Source: Anaerolineae bacterium (GTDB lineage: Bacteria > Chloroflexota > Anaerolineae > B4-G1 > SLSP01). Taken from it: a stretch of 8,620 bases of DNA. A program made the position numbers and the translations under genes. The number at the start of each line of letters is the position of its first letter. Position 1 is the first letter of the stretch. The stretch spans positions 1 through 8,620 of the forward strand of contig JAFGNI010000522.1 in NCBI GenBank assembly GCA_016927095.1, given 5' to 3'. Below, in pieces: positions 5,160 through 8,620 of this stretch. The notes beneath the pieces were generated by a model. That model saw only the letters and a program-made list of their open reading frames with translations. It had not been told where the DNA came from and did not search any database.

Positions 5160-5669
5160 CTACACCGGTCGGCCGATAGGCTCCTCACGCAGGTACTTGA
5201 TCATCACGCGCTCGGCACTCAATCCCCATTCATTCGCAGCTTCCCGGCAGGGCGCGCCCAGGGCATCGAGACACTCGGCATCATACCCAAGACTCTCCCA
5301 GAACCTCACCAACCCGGCGCTCGGTTCGGCAGGCAGAAAGAGCAACGCCGCCTCAGCCCGCAGTTCCCGCGCCTCCGCCTCCATTGTCTCAATCAAGGCA
5401 CGGGCGATTCTCATCGCCTCGGCACCCGATGCAGCTATCAGGCAATCGGTCACGCGTACAATCAGGTTCTCGATCTGCCAACCCAGTAAGCCGACGACCT
5501 GGCCCGCGCGCTCGGCAAGCATGAAGCCGATCTGACCGAAGCGCTGAACGACACTCAGCCCCGTGATCTCCCCTTGGCGAGACACGTCCGAATGCGCAGC
5601 GTTGACAAAACCCGCGATCGCCTCAGCATCAGAGAGACGAGCCCGACGGACCTCGACGGTGGCCGTCAC
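5160..5669 (-). CDS. GNAT-family N-acetyltransferase (degenerate acetyl-CoA motif)
   Basis: This 169-residue protein has the GNAT fold pattern. It begins VEVRRARLSDAEAIAGFVN (5-23), a typical strand-helix opening. The central strands are GFMLAERAGQVVGLLGWQI (48-66), followed by a strand ending in IAAS and the helix AEAMRIARALIETMEAEA (83-100). The end has LVRFWESLGYDAE (120-132), the usual C-terminal motif before the last strands. The pyrophosphate-binding loop, normally Q/RxxGxG/A before the long helix, is not recognisable: the segment reads AASGAEAMRIAR. It may bind acetyl-CoA weakly or have another role. Substrate cannot be read from sequence. The start is GTG 5669 with GAGGAGG just upstream; the overlapping ATG at 5671 runs straight into a stop. 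It is transcribed divergently from rsmG. Confidence 0.72.
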   Translation of the reverse strand: MTATVEVRRARLSDAEAIAGFVNAAHSDVSRQGEITGLSVVQRFGQIGFMLAERAGQVVGLLGWQIENLIVRVTDCLIAASGAEAMRIARALIETMEAEARELRAEAALLFLPAEPSAGLVRFWESLGYDAECLDALGAPCREAANEWGLSAERVMIKYLREEPIGRPV

Positions 5670-5710
5670 ATTTCCTCCTCTGGCACCCCTGGACCGGCAA
5701 TGCAGCGCAC

Positions 5711-5738
5711 ATTATACAAGGCTTTGATGAATCCACAA
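5711..5738 (-). promoter_or_regulatory. Promoter of the GNAT gene
   Basis: On the minus strand a perfect TATAAT (5716-5711) follows TTGTGG (5738-5733) after 16 bases. The -35 is weak (TTG only), but the -10 is exact and sits about 42 bases before the GTG start at 5669. The predicted transcript start is near 5704. Confidence 0.6.
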
Positions 5739-5783
5739 CGCAAGTTTCATCGGAAGACTTCCGGCGGGCGATTGCAGGTATGC

Positions 5784-5792
5784 TGGTATAAT
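5784..5792 (+). promoter_or_regulatory. rsmG: Extended -10 promoter upstream of rsmG (P1)
   Basis: TGGTATAAT combines a perfect -10 hexamer (5787-5792) with the TGn extension at 5784-5786. No good -35 box lies at the right distance, which is normal for extended -10 promoters. Transcription should start near 5799 and give a leader of about 80 bases. Confidence 0.65.
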
Positions 5793-5833
5793 GAGATTCG
5801 TGTAGTGTTGCTTCTTCAGCACATCTTCCCGTC

Positions 5834-5842
5834 TGATATGAT
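5834..5842 (+). promoter_or_regulatory. rsmG: Second possible extended -10 promoter for rsmG (P2)
   Basis: TGATATGAT carries a TGn extension and TATGAT (5837-5842, five of six consensus bases), with a weak TTCAGC 16 bases upstream. It would start transcription near 5849, about 30 bases before the rsmG start. It lies inside the leader expected from P1, so the two may be tandem promoters or only one may be used. Confidence 0.4.
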
Positions 5843-5880
5843 CCTTTGGACAGATCACTGAAGCGGAGAGCGAGACGATA

Positions 5881-6609
5881 TTGGTGCGAGAACTGATTGC
5901 CGGGGCCCAAGACCTGCAGATCTCCCTGCGTACGGAACACCTGGAAGCCTTGCGTCGCTACCAGGACCTCCTCCTGACCTGGAACGACCGCTTCAACCTG
6001 ACAGCGATCACGGATGACACCGGCATTCAGATCCGGCACTTCCTGGACTCGCTTTCGTGCCTGCTGGCACTGGAATCCGGCGAAAGGTTCGGGGGTAAGC
6101 GCGTGATCGATGTGGGAACCGGCGCCGGCTTCCCCGGCATCCCTCTGAAAATCCTCTGCCCCAATATCAAGCTCACGTTGCTTGAGGCGACAAAAAAGAA
6201 GACGCGCTTCCTGCAGCAGGTGGTCGATGAGCTGGGGCTGCGCGACGTCACGGTCATCCACGGCCGTGCCGAGGCGGTGGGGCAGGATCCGGCCCACCGG
6301 GAGCAGTACCACTGGGCCTTGGCACGCGCGGTGGCAGATCTGCCGATTCTGATGGAGTACCTGTTGCCCTTTCTTCAGGTCAACGGTCGGGCGCTGGCCC
6401 AGAAGGGCGAAAGCGCCCCCGCCGAGGTCCACCGCACGAACTTCGCCTTCCAGCAGCTGGGAGGACAGCTGCGGCAACTGATCCCCGTCGATCTGCGCGG
6501 CATCAACGAGACGCGGTATCTTGTGCTCGTCGACAAGGTGGCTGCCACACCGGCGAAGTACCCACGCCGCCCCGGGATGCCCGGCAAGTATCCACTCGCC
6601 AGCGAGTAG
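5881..6609 (+). CDS. rsmG: 16S rRNA (guanine-527-N7) methyltransferase RsmG
   Basis: This 242-residue SAM-dependent methyltransferase (formerly GidB) adds the 7-methyl group to G527 in the 530 loop of 16S rRNA. The N-terminal helical part contains WNDRFNLTAI (34-43) and the conserved RHFLDSL (52-58). The SAM motif I is VIDVGTGAGFPGIPL (75-89), with the acidic motif LLEATKKKTRFL (100-111) after it. ARAVADLP (148-155) and QKGE (174-177) follow as expected for the family. The C-terminus has the conserved YPRRPGMPGKYPL (227-239). Length is normal. The start is TTG 5881 with GGAG 12 bases upstream; GTG 5884 is an equally in-frame alternative farther from that site. It stands alone on the plus strand and is not next to gidA (mnmG). 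Loss of this enzyme in other bacteria gives low-level streptomycin resistance. Confidence 0.95.
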   Translation: MVRELIAGAQDLQISLRTEHLEALRRYQDLLLTWNDRFNLTAITDDTGIQIRHFLDSLSCLLALESGERFGGKRVIDVGTGAGFPGIPLKILCPNIKLTLLEATKKKTRFLQQVVDELGLRDVTVIHGRAEAVGQDPAHREQYHWALARAVADLPILMEYLLPFLQVNGRALAQKGESAPAEVHRTNFAFQQLGGQLRQLIPVDLRGINETRYLVLVDKVAATPAKYPRRPGMPGKYPLASE

Positions 6610-6634
6610 CCGGCACGCTCACGGCACTGCCGGC
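6609..6634. terminator. Inverted repeat at the convergent rsmG / transglycosylase junction
   Basis: GCCGGCA (6609-6615) pairs with TGCCGGC (6628-6634) around a 12-base loop, spanning the last base of the rsmG stop and the stop of the opposing gene. Only weak T content follows on either side. Its placement between two converging genes suggests a shared bidirectional terminator, but the stem is short. Confidence 0.35.
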
Positions 6635-8620
6635 GTCTTCGCCTCGCTGTAAAGCCACTCGTAAGCCCCGAAGTGCTCGCGGATGAGCCTCACATAGCGG
6701 CGTGTCTCGGAGAAGTCGATCAGCTCCACAAAAAGGTCGGGATCCTCACCGGCCAATTGCCACCACCGGAGCGAGTTACCCGGCCCGCCGTTATAGGCGG
6801 CCATGGCGGCGTAGAGATTCCCATCGATGAGGTCGCGCTGTTCCGCGAGATACCAGACGCCGAAGCGCACACTCACCATCGGACGGTAGAGATCCGACGT
6901 CTCATAATCCGGTGGCCAGTCGAGCGCCTGAGCGATGGCAGCACCGGTGGGTGGGATCACCTGCATCAGACCGTGAGCGGCGGCAAACGACGTCGCCGAG
7001 CCCTCGAAGAGGCTCTCCTGGCGCAGCAGGGCATAGACCAGCAGCGGCGGGAGCTCTTGAGAGGCAGCCTCTGGTTCCACGAGTTCGCTGTAGTAGGTCG
7101 GGTAGGCGAGACAGCCGATGAACCTGGGCAGCGCTGAGATCTCTTGGGCCGGCGATAGCTGCCACAGAGCCACCGCGGCACTGATCGAAGAGCGGTACAC
7201 CCCCAGCTCGCGAAAGGCCAGCGCCAGCCGGTACTGCGCCAGGGGATCGTCCGCGGTCGCGGAACGCAGCTTCTCGAGCTCGAGGCGCCCCTCGTCGAAG
7301 TGCCCTATGCGCAGCAGGAACTCCGCACGACGGAATCGCAGGTCGTTCCGAAGGTCCGCGGGCATGCCGCCAACGTCCACCGCGGGGTCCAGCCCCAGCC
7401 ACGTCGCAAGCCAAGTCTCTGCCTCCGCCCGCGCCTGCGGCGTGTCACATGGCACCGCCACGGCAGCATCCGGCGGGAAAGGCGGGTCGCCTTCGAGCAG
7501 GTCCTCCGCCTGGAGGCCGTAGAAGTCCCAGGCCCCAAGGCTCACTGCCTGGCTGAGGGCTTCGGTGGCGCTCAACGTCTCCCCCGCCGCTAACTGCGTT
7601 TTGCCGAGCCAGTACCATGCGGCTTGTGTGTTCGCATCGTAGGGATACCACACAGTCTGGCTCCGCCACGCCTCCTGGGCATTCTCAAGATCGCCGGCGC
7701 GATACCACAGCAACCCGGCGCGGAAACGCGCTTCGGCAGCGCGGTCGTCGTTCGGATAGCTCTCCGCGAAGGTCACGAGGATATCAGCGGCTAACACAAA
7801 CTCGTCAAGCTCCTCAAAGCGCGCCGCCGCCTCCCACAGGGCGTCGACAGCCTCTGCAGTGGCGCCGGCAAAGGCGCTGACGATGCCGGTACCATAGCTC
7901 TCCCGCGCCAGCGCCTCCTGGCCCAAATTCACCAGAGCCTGGCCCTTGCCGATCCATGCAGCGGGCACCAAGGGATCATCGGGGTGGGTCTCGATCAGCA
8001 GCTCGAACTCATCAAGGGCAAATTGGGGGCTGCCGGCTTCTAGAAACGACAGGCCGGCATAGTAGTGGGGCTCGCCGGTATGATCGGGGTCGCCCAGGAT
8101 GACCCGGTAGAATGCCTGCACAGCCGGGCCATAGGCCTCAGCATAGTAGTCGACCATCCCTCGAAGCATCTCGTCAACGGGTTGGCCAGCCTCCACAAGG
8201 GTCACCATTGACTCGTAGGCCACGTCCATCCGCGGGTAGGCTGTGGCCAGCGCAATCATCCGGCTGTAGGCCTCCTCCGCTTCCCCAAAGCCGAGGGCGG
8301 TGTCCGCGGCCCGGTACATGATGTCTGCGCGGTAATCGGGGATGCGGGCAATATCCAGGATTGCGTCGTATGCCGCCATCGCACCCTCGTAGTCGCCGTC
8401 GCCGGCCTCTGCCCTGGCGATCTTCTCCAGCAACCAGACCTGTTCTGAGGCGGTCTCGGCCTGGGTCAGCGCGCGGGAGTAGGCCTGGGTGGCGGTCAGG
8501 GGCTGGCCCGCCGACAGAAGGGCGTCGCCTATCCATTCGTTGAGGTAGAGCCCCAGCTCGGGTTTGGCAAGCAACGCAGCCGAATAGGTGTGGCTGGCGG
8601 TGATGTGGGCACCCGTTGCC
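6619..8620 (-). CDS. TPR-repeat lytic murein transglycosylase, Slt70-like; N-terminus beyond right edge
   Basis: The open frame continues without a stop to the window edge, giving 666 visible residues; the TTG at 8574 is an internal codon, not the start. The first roughly 510 residues are helical, alanine-rich repeats of tetratricopeptide type, such as ALVNLGQEALARESYGTGI and LWYRAGDLENAQEAWRS, like the superhelical ring of Slt70. The C-terminal SLT domain (about 520-650) has the catalytic glutamate E535 in LLRQESLF, then AHGLMQVIPPTG (548-559), AAYNGGPGN (607-615) and the family motif ETRRYV (638-643). These enzymes cleave the MurNAc-GlcNAc bond of peptidoglycan to form 1,6-anhydro ends, outside the cytoplasmic membrane. 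The expected signal peptide or lipobox would lie beyond the edge. It converges on rsmG with 9 bases between stop codons. Confidence 0.92.
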   Translation of the reverse strand, partial: ATGAHITASHTYSAALLAKPELGLYLNEWIGDALLSAGQPLTATQAYSRALTQAETASEQVWLLEKIARAEAGDGDYEGAMAAYDAILDIARIPDYRADIMYRAADTALGFGEAEEAYSRMIALATAYPRMDVAYESMVTLVEAGQPVDEMLRGMVDYYAEAYGPAVQAFYRVILGDPDHTGEPHYYAGLSFLEAGSPQFALDEFELLIETHPDDPLVPAAWIGKGQALVNLGQEALARESYGTGIVSAFAGATAEAVDALWEAAARFEELDEFVLAADILVTFAESYPNDDRAAEARFRAGLLWYRAGDLENAQEAWRSQTVWYPYDANTQAAWYWLGKTQLAAGETLSATEALSQAVSLGAWDFYGLQAEDLLEGDPPFPPDAAVAVPCDTPQARAEAETWLATWLGLDPAVDVGGMPADLRNDLRFRRAEFLLRIGHFDEGRLELEKLRSATADDPLAQYRLALAFRELGVYRSSISAAVALWQLSPAQEISALPRFIGCLAYPTYYSELVEPEAASQELPPLLVYALLRQESLFEGSATSFAAAHGLMQVIPPTGAAIAQALDWPPDYETSDLYRPMVSVRFGVWYLAEQRDLIDGNLYAAMAAYNGGPGNSLRWWQLAGEDPDLFVELIDFSETRRYVRLIREHFGAYEWLYSEAKTPAVP

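Noticed and set aside
5629..6477. Minus-strand 282-codon frame opposite rsmG
   Set aside because: It is antisense to a clear RsmG with all SAM motifs and covers the divergent promoter region; it has no recognisable motifs.
6619..8574. TTG 8574 as the true start of the transglycosylase
   Set aside because: The frame stays open upstream to the window edge with TPR-like sequence (ITASHTYSAALLAKPELG), no Shine-Dalgarno, and no signal peptide at 8574. The gene is therefore cut by the edge.

Overview
The window is GC-rich bacterial DNA with compact gene packing, short or overlapping gene junctions, clear Shine-Dalgarno sequences, mixed ATG/GTG/TTG starts and near-consensus sigma-70 promoters. The gene content is RsmG, a TPR-type lytic transglycosylase, doubled signal peptidase I, a free-standing YgiT-type zinc finger and a CrtW-type ketolase. 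Together these would fit an aerobic member of the Chloroflexota (Anaerolineae-like). That placement is an inference from general gene flavour; no marker here proves it.

Layout. Positions 1-4542 (minus strand) hold a promoter with a perfect TATAAT followed by a run of genes: two tandem signal peptidase I paralogues, deoC, a small YgiT-type zinc-finger protein, an adrenodoxin-reductase-type ferredoxin-NADP reductase, and the first 223 codons of a CrtW-type beta-carotene ketolase that runs off the left edge. The first four genes are joined by 1-4 base start/stop overlaps, so they almost certainly form one transcript. A perfect 13-bp hairpin lies before the reductase and a weaker hairpin before crtW, so these last two genes may be only partly coupled to the operon.

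Positions 4543-4731 form a 190-base non-coding stretch dense in inverted repeats. Next come a small two-helix membrane protein with an acidic (Glu-Pro)9 tail (4732-5064, minus) and a degenerate GNAT acetyltransferase (5160-5669, minus). The space at 5670-5880 is a divergent promoter region with consensus -10 boxes on both strands. It separates the GNAT gene from rsmG (5881-6609, plus), the 16S rRNA m7G527 methyltransferase. rsmG converges with a large TPR/SLT lytic transglycosylase (6619 to beyond 8620, minus) with only 9 bases between the stop codons; a 7-bp inverted repeat spans the junction.

Functionally most of this is housekeeping: protein export, deoxynucleoside catabolism, rRNA modification and cell-wall turnover. 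The most interesting part is the left end. A ferredoxin reductase stands directly upstream of an O2- and ferredoxin-dependent carotenoid ketolase, which suggests ketocarotenoid synthesis with a dedicated electron supply. I found no CRISPR array, insertion sequence, tRNA, rRNA or defence system, and no convincing evidence of a wholly new system.
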